A DNA stretch of 39,164 bases from assembly GCA_900299555.1 (NCBI GenBank), contig OODV01000088.1, positions 1 through 39,164 of the forward strand, written 5' to 3'. The position numbers and the translations under genes were made by a program. How positions within the stretch are numbered: the first letter of the stretch is position 1; every line of letters begins with the position of its first letter. Shown one piece after another: positions 10,299 through 19,868 of the stretch. This DNA is from an uncultured Endozoicomonas sp. (GTDB lineage: Bacteria; Pseudomonadota; Gammaproteobacteria; Pseudomonadales; Endozoicomonadaceae). The notes beneath the pieces were generated by a model. The model was not told where the DNA came from and did not search any database. It saw nothing but the letters and a program-made list of their open reading frames with translations.

Positions 10299-10544
10299 AT
10301 TGCTTGATGTTATGTACTTACTTAACGTGAGTTCGATGATGAAAGTCAGGGGGAACCCCAGCCCCAATAGGGGTATGGCTGTGTACTTACAGCCATTATA
10401 GGGCTATTTGGCAAACTCACTAATATTTGAGAAACACCGCCAACTTGTCCCATGCCAGCAAGGCTCCTCAAGCCGGCTGAAGTATAGTGGTAATCAGGTT
10501 TTTATATGTATTTATTTGGTTTTTAATCTTTAATAGTTGGCTCC
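10299..10544. other. Structured, gene-free spacer before the helical-repeat gene
   Basis: No gene was found. Between 10350 and 10394 there are alternating G4 and C4 runs (two GGGG and two CCCC blocks that can pair in more than one way), followed by the hairpin GGCTGT-gtactt-ACAGCC (10377-10394). The nonamer TGTACTTAC occurs on both sides of this cluster (10313-10321 and 10382-10390). It could be a structured 5' leader of the next gene, a decayed mobile-element end, or chance. Confidence 0.35.
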
Positions 10545-12455
10545 ATGTTTGAATACAGGCTTTATTTTATGGCTCCTAAAGCTGGAAGTGTGTGGGGGAA
10601 TCAAAAACTGGGGCAGGATATCTTAATGAGCAAGAGTGCTGAGGAAAATATATCACCATCCGGAGAGGTATGTGTGCATCATGAAGGTAGAGCTATTAGA
10701 GTAGCTGATAATTTGGAGAGCCATACGACCCATAATAAGGACCTGGAGGGTCGGCCAAAAAAAAGTGTGAAAAGTAAATTATGTCGGGAAAGGAAAATCT
10801 GTGCGTTGGTAAGCCCTGTTGAAGATTATGAAAGAATAGCAGGGTGCACCAAGCAAGATCTTTTAGCTCGAATTACGTTTGACCGTAATGGGATGCAAAG
10901 TCTGAAAAAGTATGTTGATCAGTTGGATGAAATAGATAATAAAGGGGGCGGGAGTAGTAATGAGGATTTAAATAAGTTCTGCAAAGATGTACGTGAGAGT
11001 GCGTTGGAAATTTTCCGGGACTATATGAAAGAGTTTAAATATGAGCGGGCTGCAGAAAATGGAATATTGTACCTTTTAAAAAGGCTTAATAGGTATGGTG
11101 AGCTAGAGATGCACTGTAAATATTTATTAAGGCAGAGTCGGGGGGTAAATATAAGGGCAGAGCATATAGAGCTTGCGTTGATTGAGGCTTTAATTAAGCT
11201 GGGAAGAATTGATGAAGCCAAAGTGAAATTTGAATGTGCTAAATCTAAGTGGGGTAATACTCCTTCAGTTATAGATTCTTGTGTGAAAATATATGTGTCA
11301 ACAAACGACTTTAAAGGGGCGCACGATTTTCTCGATGGAGCTTTATCTGACGGACTTATTAAAACTGGTTTTTACAAAAATCGAAAGAGGTTTGTTGATG
11401 GAAGGTTTCATGAATTGAAAATTAAAGAATGCTCTATAACGGAAGAGGGTTCGAAACCTGAGTCTCATATGGAAAGTTTTCTGGAAGACTATCAGTGCAC
11501 TCCGCCTAGCGATCATTCATTATTAATGACACGGATGAGTCATAGAGAAATGGAGGTGGGTAGCTTTGTTAAGCGTGGAGGTTTCTCAGATCCAGAGAAA
11601 GATTTTCATGCAAATGTAAGAGTGACAAAGGAGTATTTGCAGGAGGTGATGGGGAGCTGGGATGATAAAGGCTTAGAAATACTCAATAATTATTTCAAAT
11701 CTCTGGATAGGAAAATGGGAGGGAGTACACGCCCATATTCAGACATTGATTTGAATCGGATTAGACAGTTTTGTTTTGATGCTCGTAAAAGTGGCTTGTC
11801 TCTTATTGATGATTATATACTTGAAAATGGGGAAGACATAAAAGTATGCTGTAGTAAAATTTTTCTTCTTAATCGGTTGAAAAGATTTTCAGAAATTTTG
11901 AGTTTTTATAATAGTTGCCGGGTGTTTTCCAAAAAAAGAGTTTTGAATGTTGAATTAAAAGTAATTGACTCTCTGTCTCAAGTGAATCGGTTTGATGAGG
12001 CTTGGGCGCAAATGGATAAAACGCGCAATTACTTTGGGGAAGAGGTGGTGGGCTTGTCCATTGTTACGCTTTATGTTATGCAAGGAGCGTTTAGTAAGGC
12101 GAAATCCTATCTTGAAGATATGAGATCCAAAAATTTAGTAGATGAAAGACGGTACTCTAATTCTTTAAAATGGATAGATGCATGTTCCAGTGAGAGTTCT
12201 GGTTCGGTAGATTTGAAGTTTGAAAAATCTAACTCTTACTTAGCAGAACCTATTTATACTTTAGATGACTTTGATGAATCATTGTTTCAGGCTGCAGAAA
12301 GAAATTTTGATGAAAAGTTCTATGCAATTGCCATTACGTTACTTTCAATAATTAAAAATAAACACGAGGGGGTCAATGAATGTGTAGATAGTTTGTACAA
12401 AAAGTGTGATGATAAGAAAGGTATTTGTAAAAAAATCAACTTGGAAAACCTTTGA
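10545..12455 (+). CDS. Internally duplicated helical-repeat (TPR/PPR-like) protein, unknown function
   Basis: The longest frame gives 636 residues. An ATG at 10626 (residue 28) has AGGA at good spacing and is an equally likely start. There is no signal peptide. Residues ~102-285 and ~361-545 are diverged copies of one ~185-residue unit. Both begin TK..L, both have an acidic/Gly-rich stretch leading to DLN..(FC) and a DY..E helix, and both continue into helical hairpins: ALIEALIKLGRIDEAKVKFE in copy 1 and VIDSLSQVNRFDEAWAQM in copy 2. The ~35-residue hairpins resemble TPR or pentatricopeptide repeats. A tail (~550-636) has one more helical segment. Such proteins usually bind proteins or RNA; the partner is unknown. 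The gene is low in GC and replaces the genes normally found after greA, suggesting acquisition. It could be a secreted effector, but nothing in the sequence proves it. Confidence 0.75.
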   Translation: MFEYRLYFMAPKAGSVWGNQKLGQDILMSKSAEENISPSGEVCVHHEGRAIRVADNLESHTTHNKDLEGRPKKSVKSKLCRERKICALVSPVEDYERIAGCTKQDLLARITFDRNGMQSLKKYVDQLDEIDNKGGGSSNEDLNKFCKDVRESALEIFRDYMKEFKYERAAENGILYLLKRLNRYGELEMHCKYLLRQSRGVNIRAEHIELALIEALIKLGRIDEAKVKFECAKSKWGNTPSVIDSCVKIYVSTNDFKGAHDFLDGALSDGLIKTGFYKNRKRFVDGRFHELKIKECSITEEGSKPESHMESFLEDYQCTPPSDHSLLMTRMSHREMEVGSFVKRGGFSDPEKDFHANVRVTKEYLQEVMGSWDDKGLEILNNYFKSLDRKMGGSTRPYSDIDLNRIRQFCFDARKSGLSLIDDYILENGEDIKVCCSKIFLLNRLKRFSEILSFYNSCRVFSKKRVLNVELKVIDSLSQVNRFDEAWAQMDKTRNYFGEEVVGLSIVTLYVMQGAFSKAKSYLEDMRSKNLVDERRYSNSLKWIDACSSESSGSVDLKFEKSNSYLAEPIYTLDDFDESLFQAAERNFDEKFYAIAITLLSIIKNKHEGVNECVDSLYKKCDDKKGICKKINLENL

Positions 12456-12520
12456 TTCCTGTCAACGAGGCTCTATCCGTTCTATTAGATTATTCATCCT
12501 TTTGAAAGGGTGAAGATGCT

Positions 12521-13345
12521 ATGAGGTTATTAATTATTGCAGATATTGAAGGTGTGGCCGGTGTCTGCTGTCGGGAACAGACAGTTTCTGGCAATGCGGA
12601 ATATCAGATGGCACGTCAGCTGATGATAGAGGAGGTTAATGCCGTTGTTGAAGGTGCTGTGCGAACAGGTATTAGTGAGATTACGGTTATTGACAGTCAT
12701 GGGTCGATGATTAACCTGCCTATTGATAATTTATCTCCACAGGCAAAGCTGGTTCAGGGTAAGCCCAGAGCGTTGGGAATGATCGATGGCATTCAGTTTG
12801 CCGACCATGATGCCCTGATGATGGTTGGCGCCCACAGTGCTGCTGGTGAATATGGCGTTCTTGCCCATACCATAAATAGCCGTGCCTTTTTAAAAGTGGA
12901 GATCAATGGTCAGGTAATGGGAGAGGTGGACCTTTATAGCAGTCTGGCTGCTGAGTTTGGGGTTCCTCTTTTGATGGTTTCTGGAGATGATCATCTAAAG
13001 GCTCACGTTGCTGAAGCATTCCCGGAAAGTGAATATGTGCAGGTGAAAAAAGCCCGTGGAGCTTATGCTGCAGAAAGTTTGCCGGTGTCAATTGCCAGAG
13101 AGTTGCTTTCAGCAGCTGCAAGTCAGTCATTATTGAAAAGGCTCCAGCCAAAAACAGCATTTAGCCTGAGGCCTCCCTATAGAATGACTGTCTCTTCCAT
13201 CTCTCAAGCCCAGTCTGACCTCTATGCATTAGTGCCGGGTGTAGAGCGGGTTTCTCCCAACCAGGTGTCCTATGAAGCAGGCAGCTTTAAAGATCTGGTA
13301 ACTTTGCTCAATAGCTTATCTGCCATGAGTGCATCTGTTCCATAA
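12521..13345 (+). CDS. M55-family D-aminopeptidase (DppA-like)
   Basis: It is a zinc aminopeptidase of the family that releases N-terminal D-amino acids from peptides, probably acting on D-Ala-containing peptides in cell-wall turnover. The protein has 274 residues, the normal length. The metal ligands known from B. subtilis DppA line up: Asp8 and Glu10 in ADIEGVAGV, His60 in DSHG, His105 in GAHS and Glu135 in MGEVDLY, with His116 (AHT) at the position of the catalytic His. A good ribosome site (AAAGGGTGAAG) precedes the ATG. No peptide transporter genes adjoin it, unlike the B. subtilis dpp operon, so its physiological partner is not shown here. Confidence 0.9.
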   Translation: MRLLIIADIEGVAGVCCREQTVSGNAEYQMARQLMIEEVNAVVEGAVRTGISEITVIDSHGSMINLPIDNLSPQAKLVQGKPRALGMIDGIQFADHDALMMVGAHSAAGEYGVLAHTINSRAFLKVEINGQVMGEVDLYSSLAAEFGVPLLMVSGDDHLKAHVAEAFPESEYVQVKKARGAYAAESLPVSIARELLSAAASQSLLKRLQPKTAFSLRPPYRMTVSSISQAQSDLYALVPGVERVSPNQVSYEAGSFKDLVTLLNSLSAMSASVP

Positions 13346-13351
13346 AATAGC

Positions 13352-13385
13352 AGGTTCTGTTGAAAGCCTTGTGTTAACAGAACTT
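13352..13385 (+). terminator. Weak hairpin after the D-aminopeptidase gene
   Basis: The repeat GTTCTGTT (13354-13361) pairs with AACAGAAC (13376-13383), extended outward by a G-U and an A-T pair. It begins 7 bases after the stop, but there is no T run, so termination is only a possibility. A second small perfect repeat, ATTAAGGA-aag-TCCTTAAT, lies at 13406-13424. Confidence 0.35.
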
Positions 13386-13461
13386 TGGCACTGCCCTCCA
13401 GAAGTATTAAGGAAAGTCCTTAATGTCTACCCGAAGAACGGAAGCTGAGGCTAGTCCTTCA

Positions 13462-14076
13462 TTAATGGGGCGATTCTTTGTAAACAAATTTCGGAAGTTC
13501 AAGCTTAAAGCGTACAGCGATCATTCGGAAAGCAAAGCCGAATATCAGTGTTGATATAACGGTGACGGTTGGGTCCACTCCCAGCAGTTGCAGGGCAAAG
13601 TAAAAGCCAATAGAGATCAGTGCGACACTGGCGTATAGCTCCTTACGAAAAACCAGGGGAACGTTATTACAGAGAATATCCCTGAGAATTCCGCCAAACA
13701 CCCCGGTAATGACGGCCATAACGCTGGCAATAATATAGCCATGCCCCAGGTCCAATGTTTTCTGTGCTCCGATAATACTGAAAGTGATAAGGCCTACAGC
13801 GTCCAGTACCAGAAACACTTTGAACATGTGTTTCATATATCGTTGCAGGAAAATCGTCAGGATAGCGGCTGCCGTTGTAATCACGATATACATTGGCGTT
13901 TCGACCCACGTCAGGGGATAGCTGCCCAGCAGCATATCTCTGACAGAGCCACCACCGATGGCGGTGCAGCAGGCAACAAAAATAACACCAACTGGGTCCA
14001 TACCTCTCCGCCCGGCAGAAAGCGCTCCGGTCATGGCTTCTGCCGTGATGGCAATTACATACAGGACTGTCAGCAT
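13462..14076 (-). CDS. yicG: YicG-like membrane protein (UPF0126 / TRIC-type channel family)
   Basis: It is an integral membrane protein of the prokaryotic TRIC/UPF0126 family (Pfam calls the domain Gly_transporter). From the ATG at 14076 it has 204 residues and aligns from residue 1 with E. coli YicG (205). A GTG at 14088 would add four residues. Two inverted three-helix repeats carry the hallmark motifs GGGSVRDMLLG (first repeat) and GVFGGILRDILC (second repeat), and a seventh hydrophobic segment follows. Members form trimeric monovalent-cation channels or have been linked to glycine uptake; which applies here cannot be read from sequence. The gene is convergent with the D-aminopeptidase gene. 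Confidence 0.9.
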   Translation of the reverse strand: MLTVLYVIAITAEAMTGALSAGRRGMDPVGVIFVACCTAIGGGSVRDMLLGSYPLTWVETPMYIVITTAAAILTIFLQRYMKHMFKVFLVLDAVGLITFSIIGAQKTLDLGHGYIIASVMAVITGVFGGILRDILCNNVPLVFRKELYASVALISIGFYFALQLLGVDPTVTVISTLIFGFAFRMIAVRFKLELPKFVYKESPH

Positions 14077-14414
14077 GGCTTTATCCACTATTGAAAACGA
14101 AATGATTGTAGAAACCTACCGGAGACAAAACAAGGAATAGGGTTTCCAAAGGTATTTATCGTAACTTGACAATTTTATGAGTGATTCTTTCTTAACTCCG
14201 GTTTTTGAGTTAATTAGCAGCGGAAAGAGGAATTTAATTGTCTATACTAAGGCCGCTGATTTTGGGCACTGTTCTTAAACAGCTCGTTTATATGTTGGCT
14301 GCGAATAAGTCAGACCTTGTAAGACTTAGACTGTAGCATACTTCTTTTCCCTTTTACTCCTACCCTTTTATTCATTCGGTTCTGCTGCAATATTCATTTC
14401 TGAGAGGTTTAGCC
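14077..14414. other. Divergent intergenic region between yicG and the first exported paralogue
   Basis: No gene was recognised. A TTGACA occurs near 14167 and a TATACT near 14242, but neither has a properly spaced partner, so no promoter is called. GAGAGG, 6 to 8 bases upstream of the ATG at 14415, is a good ribosome site for the next gene. Confidence 0.4.
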
Positions 14415-15617
14415 ATGTTCCTTCTGAAAACAAAATTACCGCTATATTTAGTCCTTGCTTTTGGGGGCGGGCAGTTATTCGCTAGTACTCAATTATCAAT
14501 TCTGCCTCCGGAAGACTTATCAAATAACTTTAATGCACTGGTCAGAGAAACCAGGCCGTCCTGGTGGGGGAGTTGGAACCTTGATCCAGTAGTTATTAAG
14601 CCTGGTGCTATCGGTGTTATTGATACCAACACTGGAACATTTCGCCCTGCTGGGCAGGAGATTACGAATATACTGATTGAATCAGACTCAATTTCTCAAG
14701 AGATGAAATTGTCGACTAGCGATGTAAAAGGTCCTCAGCTGGCATCGTCCAGTATGAATGTTCAGTCACCGGAGGTTGATATAAGTACAAGCCTTAAGTG
14801 GCAATTCAGTAAGCGAGGAGCAATGCTAGCTCAATGGAGTTTGGTTGAGGAGAGAGGGCTGAAAGACCCTTTTCGAGTAATCCATGAAAATATGGATCTA
14901 CTGAGATCTACAGCTGAAAATATGAATATGTACGATGCTGCGACTGGAGGGATTTCTCAGGGTTTTGGGGTTGTCACCAGTGTGATTTTGGCTAAAAGCG
15001 GGATGAATGTTGCTTCTTTATCCGATTCGGCACAGTGGAGCATTTCAGGGAAGGTTAAGAGCCTTGAAAGTATGCTTGGTCGAGGAGATGCTCAAGCTTC
15101 CTACTCGAGTATTGAAGAGGATAAAAATGTTATGAGTGTTGTCTGGCCAAATGAGGCAAATACCAGCACTCAAGATTTGGTACCTGTGGCATATACTTTT
15201 GCATCTCTTGATGGCGATTTAGTTATTCCATACTGGATTGGAGAAATTAACTCTTTCCATATTACCTTTCAAAATTCTGGAAGCTATTATGTTAAAGCTA
15301 CCTTGAAGTATATGAGTCCAAAGGGGAGTTCTGAATTACATCAAGATATTATTGGTTTCTCGACCAGATCCATAGTTAATATCCCACTGGATGCCACTGC
15401 ACTGGAATTGAAGCTGGAATTTATCGATGCAATACCCAGTGCTACCTATTTTTATAGCTGGGATACTCCACTGGGATCATGGGTTACTGGAAAAAGGCAT
15501 ATTGATATTGATGGATGGTGGCCAGACCAGCCGACATTCAATATTCGTGAGAATCAAGATGATACCTTTTTCCGTTCTCAACCTTTAGAAAGTGAGCCCT
15601 TTTCCCACCCGGATTGA
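14415..15617 (+). CDS. Exported protein of unknown function, tandem paralogue 1
   Basis: The protein has 400 residues with an N-terminal signal peptide (hydrophobic core ~8-20, likely cleavage after LFAS). It is paralogous to the next gene along its whole length. Shared blocks in order: a Trp-rich segment (WWGSWNLDP), KPGAIGVIDTNTGTFRP (~62-78), LKWQFSKRGAM (~127-137), GFGVVTSVILAKSGMNVASL (~183-202), LVPVAYTFASLDGD (~255-268), NIPLDAT (~322-328), and TPLGSW followed by RHIDIDGWWPDQPTFNI (~351-377). The C-terminal ~100 residues read as a beta-sandwich. I recognise no family. The layout faintly recalls pore-forming proteins, as discussed in the findings, but that is a hypothesis. The protein likely acts outside the inner membrane. 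No Cys lipobox is present. Confidence 0.8.
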   Translation: MFLLKTKLPLYLVLAFGGGQLFASTQLSILPPEDLSNNFNALVRETRPSWWGSWNLDPVVIKPGAIGVIDTNTGTFRPAGQEITNILIESDSISQEMKLSTSDVKGPQLASSSMNVQSPEVDISTSLKWQFSKRGAMLAQWSLVEERGLKDPFRVIHENMDLLRSTAENMNMYDAATGGISQGFGVVTSVILAKSGMNVASLSDSAQWSISGKVKSLESMLGRGDAQASYSSIEEDKNVMSVVWPNEANTSTQDLVPVAYTFASLDGDLVIPYWIGEINSFHITFQNSGSYYVKATLKYMSPKGSSELHQDIIGFSTRSIVNIPLDATALELKLEFIDAIPSATYFYSWDTPLGSWVTGKRHIDIDGWWPDQPTFNIRENQDDTFFRSQPLESEPFSHPD

Positions 15618-15812
15618 AGTTTGTAGAGTGGATGTTTGGAGAAGTATGTTTCAGGTTCTGAAGAGGGGGGAGTGTAGACTTACACAGTTGACATAACTAT
15701 CTTTTATGTAACCTTGTTTATTGATAATCGAAGCGCTATTTAAGTGGCGACTTTTATGAAGTTAGGTCGTACTGGTTGGCTTTTTTAATTTAGCTGTTTT
15801 TGCATTAACTTT

Positions 15813-16955
15813 ATGTCTTTAATACGTTGGTCTGTCATATTTCTAGTGCTTTTAGTTGCCGGGAAGCTGGCAGCCAGCCAAAATTTGAAATCCGTTGACT
15901 CTGGTTATATAACCAGAACTTTTAACCAGTTAATTCGGGAAAGCCATCCGAACTGGTGGGGGAACTTTAATCTTGATCCGATGATAAAACCGGGGGCTAT
16001 TGGTGTTATTGATATTGGCAGTGGCGCATTTCAACCAAGTGGTGAGTATTTAAGTGATTTTGAAACGATCATTTCCCCGTTGAGTGAGGTGATGAAGCTG
16101 TCTTCTGAGCATGTTCGTGAACCAAGACTCTTGGTGGGTGGAAAAGGGCGCCTGGCTCAAATGGGGGATGCCCAGGTTCAATTGAAGTGGGAGCTCAGCA
16201 AGCGGGGAGCAATGACATCAAGATGGGCCCTGGTCGAGAAGCAGAGTATTAAAGACCCGGGTAAAGTACTAAGTAGTCATCTGGACTTATTAAAATCCAT
16301 TGCCAGCTATGAGTCGATGTATGATCCGGGAAATGGTATTTCTCAGGGCTTTGGTGTGATTACCAGTGTCATTATGGCGCAGGCGGGTATGAACGTGGTC
16401 GCCCTTAGTAATGATTCTAACTGGAGTGTTAGTGGTCAGGCGAGCTACCTGCAAAATATGTTGACCCAGGTCGGTGGGGAGGCACTGTACTCGAAAGCTG
16501 AGTATGAAGGGAATGTTCTCAGCTTTCTCTGGCCTGGGCAGGGAAACCAGTTCAGCTCGATCCTTGTGCCTGTGGCCTATACCTTTGCTTCCCTGGATGG
16601 AGATAAGGTTATGTTGCATTGGATCAGGCCAATTGGATCATTCAGGATGATCTTTAACAACTATGGTGATCATTATGTGGGCATTTCTCTTGCTTATACA
16701 ACTCCTATGGGAAGTCAGCATGTAGATATTGGACTACTGCCGTTTCTCACGCAGGAAATTGATAATATCCCGTTGGATGCAACGAACCTGACCATGACTT
16801 TAAACTATCTTCGCATCATGAAAACGGTGCAGACCCATCGTTGGCAAAACCCGTTGGGTTCCTGGCCAACAGGAGATCGTCATATAGATATCAAGGGGTC
16901 GTGGCCCATGTACCCGTCTTTTTCCATCAAGGAAGAAGGGTACTCTTCACAATAA
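15813..16955 (+). CDS. Exported protein of unknown function, tandem paralogue 2
   Basis: The protein has 380 residues with a signal peptide (hydrophobic core ~7-16, likely cleavage after LAAS). It keeps the blocks of paralogue 1: NWWGNFNLDP, IKPGAIGVIDIGSGAFQP, LKWELSKRGAM, GFGVITSVIMAQAGMNVVAL, LVPVAYTFASLDGD, NIPLDAT, NPLGSW and GDRHIDIKGSWP. The ends differ: paralogue 1 has ~20 extra C-terminal residues. The ATG has no good ribosome site. The 195-base gap from paralogue 1 is large enough for its own promoter, although none with standard spacing was found. Gene duplication is obvious; function is unknown. Confidence 0.8.
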   Translation: MSLIRWSVIFLVLLVAGKLAASQNLKSVDSGYITRTFNQLIRESHPNWWGNFNLDPMIKPGAIGVIDIGSGAFQPSGEYLSDFETIISPLSEVMKLSSEHVREPRLLVGGKGRLAQMGDAQVQLKWELSKRGAMTSRWALVEKQSIKDPGKVLSSHLDLLKSIASYESMYDPGNGISQGFGVITSVIMAQAGMNVVALSNDSNWSVSGQASYLQNMLTQVGGEALYSKAEYEGNVLSFLWPGQGNQFSSILVPVAYTFASLDGDKVMLHWIRPIGSFRMIFNNYGDHYVGISLAYTTPMGSQHVDIGLLPFLTQEIDNIPLDATNLTMTLNYLRIMKTVQTHRWQNPLGSWPTGDRHIDIKGSWPMYPSFSIKEEGYSSQ

Positions 16956-16985
16956 ATAGGTACAGATAGCTCATCTGTACCTATT
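16955..16985. terminator. Bidirectional hairpin between paralogue 2 and uvrA
   Basis: A perfect 13-base stem (AATAGGTACAGAT with ATCTGTACCTATT) has a 5-base loop and begins at the last base of the upstream stop codon. It sits in the 37-base gap between convergent genes and lacks a T run on either strand. It probably limits read-through in both directions. Confidence 0.65.
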
Positions 16986-16992
16986 GAGCGTG

Positions 16993-19830
16993 TTAAACCA
17001 GCATCGGTTTGAGGAAGCGTCCGGTGTGAGACTCTGGAATTTCTGATACCGCTTCCGGTGTACCGGAGGCAATAATCTGACCTCCGCCATCCCCACCTTC
17101 CGGACCCAGGTCAACGATCCAGTCTGCAGTTTTAATAACATCAAGGTTATGCTCAATAACGACAACACTGTTTCCGTGATCTCTCAAACGGTGGAGAACG
17201 GATAGTAGTTGTTCAATGTCGTGAAAGTGCAGCCCGGTGGTTGGCTCATCCAGAATGTAAAGGGTTTTACCGGTATCCCGTTTGGAGAGTTCCTTAGCCA
17301 GTTTTACCCGCTGCGCTTCACCGCCTGACAGGGTGGTCGCATTCTGTCCGAGATGGATGTAGGAGAGACCAACATCCATAAGGGTTTGAAGCTTGCGCTT
17401 CACTGCAGGGATCGGATCAAAGTACTGAAGAGCCTCTTCTACCGTCATTTCAAGAACTTCGTGGATGCTTTTGCCTTTGTATTTCACTTCTAGGGTTTCA
17501 CGGTTGTAGCGTTTGCCCTTACAGACGTCACAGGCCACATAAATGTCCGGTAGAAAGTGCATCTCTACCTTGATAACACCATCTCCCTGACAGGCCTCAC
17601 ACCGTCCTCCCTTAACATTGAAGCTAAAACGACCGGGTTTATAGCCCCGTGAACGGGCTTCCTGAGTACCGGAAAACAGTTCACGTATAGCGGTGAAAAT
17701 GCCGGTGTAAGTAGCAGGGTTGGAACGCGGCGTCCGGCCAATAGGGCTCTGGTCAATATCAATGCATTTATCAAAATGACTGATCCCTGACAGTTTCTTA
17801 TAAGGGGCAGCGGTTAGTGTTGTTGCTTTGTTCAGGGCTGTTGCGGCCAGTGGATACAGTGTTCCATTGATTAGTGTAGACTTTCCAGAGCCAGAAACCC
17901 CGGTAATACAAGTCATCAGACCCACCGGAATTTCCAGTGTGACGTTTTTAAGATTGTTGCCGGTACAACCACTGAGCTTAAGCATTTGCTTTGGGTCAAC
18001 GCTCGATCTTTCAGGTGGCACATCAATCTTGCGAATACCAGAGAGGTATTGCCCGGTCAAGGAAGCTCCTGTATCCATCACCTGCTCGGGTGTCCCCTGT
18101 GCGACGATGGCGCCTCCGTGAATACCTGCACCGGGGCCAATATCAATCACGTGGTCTGCAGAGCGAATAGCATCTTCATCATGCTCAACCACAATAACGG
18201 TATTACCAAGGTCTCTCAGGCGAGTCAGAGTATTGAGCAGGCGCTCATTATCTCGCTGATGCAGCCCAATACTGGGTTCATCCAGAATATACATGACACC
18301 AACCAGGCCCGCGCCAATCTGACTGGCCAGTCGTATTCTCTGAGCTTCGCCACCGGAAAGCGTGTCTGCACTGCGGTCCAGTGTCAGGTAGTTCAGGCCG
18401 ACATTCACCAGGAAGCTAAGACGGTCGCAAATTTCCTTCAGAACCTTTTTAGCAATCTCCCCGCGACGACCAGGCAAGCTCAGGTCCTGGAAATAGGCTA
18501 GTGCTTTTTCAACGGGTAATTTAACCAGATCCGGCAGGCTTTCATCCAGCAGGAATACATTCCGGGCTTCTTTGCGGAGGCGGGCGCCCTTACAGGAGGG
18601 GCATGGTTGTGTGCTCAAATACTTGGATAGTTCTTCCCGGACGGATTGAGACTCTGTATCCCTGAAGCGACGTTCAAAGTTAGGGATGATGCCTTCAAAT
18701 ATGTGCCGCTTCTTGTAGACATCACCCCGGTCATTCACGTAGCTAAAATTGACTTCTTCGTCATCGGAGCCATGAAGAATGATGTGCTGCTGTTCAGGGC
18801 TTAAATCATCAAAGGGGGTATCAATACTGAAGCCATAGTGTGCGGCCAGAGATTTCAGTAGATGAAAGTAGTATACGCTGCGGCGATCCCAGCCTCGTAT
18901 GGCACCTTCAGCAAGGGTAAGTTCAGGGTGTTGGACTATACGGTCCTGATCAAAGAACTGTTTAACCCCCAGACCATCACAAGTAGGGCAGGCACCTGCA
19001 GGATTGTTAAAAGAAAACAGTCTGGGCTCCAGTTCGTTGATGCTATAGCCGCACTCCGGACAGGCAAATTTGGAAGAGAAAACAATGTCATTTTCTTTCT
19101 CTTCTTTAGAGTCATTCTCCATGTAGCTGATGGTGGCCAGACCGTCTGTTAACTCCAGGGCTGTTTCAAACGATTCTGAGAGACGCAATTGCAGGTCGTC
19201 ACGCACTTTGAATCGATCAACAACCACTTCAATTGTGTGTTTTTTCTTTTTATCCAGTTTTGGTGGTGTATCGAGATCTGTGACGATTCCATTGATTCTG
19301 GCCCGGATAAATCCATTGCTTCTCAGCTCATTGAACACATGCAGGTGTTCACCTTTTCTATCCCTGACAACTGGAGCCAGTAGCATCAGTTTTGTGCCTT
19401 CTGGCAGAGCCAGTACCTGATCAACCATCTGGCTGACTGTTTGAGCTTCCAGGGGCAGGTGGTGGGTTGGACAGCGTGGAATACCAGCACGGGCGAAGAG
19501 CAGACGAAGATAGTCATAGATTTCTGTGATGGTGCCGACAGTAGAACGCGGATTATGGCTGGTGGATTTCTGTTCTATGGATATGGCTGGAGAAAGCCCT
19601 TCAATATGATCCACATCCGGCTTTTCCATCATGGAAAGAAACTGGCGGGCGTAGGCTGACAGAGATTCTACATACCGCCGTTGACCTTCTGCATAGAGCG
19701 TATCAAAGGCCAGTGATGACTTGCCAGAGCCGGATAGGCCGGTGATTACAATCAGGCTGTCACGGGGCATCTCCAGGTTGATGTTCTTTAGATTGTGTGT
19801 ACGGGCGCCCTGTACGGTAATCTTTTCCAC
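16993..19830 (-). CDS. uvrA: UvrABC excinuclease subunit A
   Basis: It is the damage-recognition ATPase of nucleotide excision repair, acting as a dimer that loads UvrB. The protein has 945 residues (E. coli 940). The first ABC half has Walker [17 protein letters not shown] zinc module has CPECGYSI and CPTCDGLG. The signature [16 protein letters not shown] is followed by Walker B. The second half has Walker [18 protein letters not shown], the zinc finger CEACQGDG...[10 protein letters not shown], and the signature [16 protein letters not shown]. The start is a GTG at 19830 behind GGAGAAAAGG. Only 38 bases separate it from the next upstream gene on the same strand. No LexA box of the CTG-N10-CAG type was found in that gap. 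Confidence 0.98.
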   Translation of the reverse strand: MEKITVQGARTHNLKNINLEMPRDSLIVITGLSGSGKSSLAFDTLYAEGQRRYVESLSAYARQFLSMMEKPDVDHIEGLSPAISIEQKSTSHNPRSTVGTITEIYDYLRLLFARAGIPRCPTHHLPLEAQTVSQMVDQVLALPEGTKLMLLAPVVRDRKGEHLHVFNELRSNGFIRARINGIVTDLDTPPKLDKKKKHTIEVVVDRFKVRDDLQLRLSESFETALELTDGLATISYMENDSKEEKENDIVFSSKFACPECGYSINELEPRLFSFNNPAGACPTCDGLGVKQFFDQDRIVQHPELTLAEGAIRGWDRRSVYYFHLLKSLAAHYGFSIDTPFDDLSPEQQHIILHGSDDEEVNFSYVNDRGDVYKKRHIFEGIIPNFERRFRDTESQSVREELSKYLSTQPCPSCKGARLRKEARNVFLLDESLPDLVKLPVEKALAYFQDLSLPGRRGEIAKKVLKEICDRLSFLVNVGLNYLTLDRSADTLSGGEAQRIRLASQIGAGLVGVMYILDEPSIGLHQRDNERLLNTLTRLRDLGNTVIVVEHDEDAIRSADHVIDIGPGAGIHGGAIVAQGTPEQVMDTGASLTGQYLSGIRKIDVPPERSSVDPKQMLKLSGCTGNNLKNVTLEIPVGLMTCITGVSGSGKSTLINGTLYPLAATALNKATTLTAAPYKKLSGISHFDKCIDIDQSPIGRTPRSNPATYTGIFTAIRELFSGTQEARSRGYKPGRFSFNVKGGRCEACQGDGVIKVEMHFLPDIYVACDVCKGKRYNRETLEVKYKGKSIHEVLEMTVEEALQYFDPIPAVKRKLQTLMDVGLSYIHLGQNATTLSGGEAQRVKLAKELSKRDTGKTLYILDEPTTGLHFHDIEQLLSVLHRLRDHGNSVVVIEHNLDVIKTADWIVDLGPEGGDGGGQIIASGTPEAVSEIPESHTGRFLKPMLV

Positions 19831-19868
19831 AGCCTTTTCTCCGTGCCAGATTGGAAGCGAACGGAGTA

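Noticed and set aside
13406-13424. ATTAAGGA-aag-TCCTTAAT as a terminator for yicG or the D-aminopeptidase gene
   Set aside because: The stem is AT-rich, the loop is three bases, and there is no T run on either strand.
15690-15760. TTGACA-like promoter in front of exported paralogue 2
   Set aside because: TTGACA is present, but no acceptable -10 box at 16-18 bases was found. A TTGTTT/TATTTA pair farther on is only moderate.
17986-18501. 171-residue plus-strand frame inside uvrA
   Set aside because: It is a shadow of a strongly conserved uvrA region.
19831-19868. SOS (LexA) box upstream of uvrA
   Set aside because: No CTG-N10-CAG match was found in the short gap; not called.
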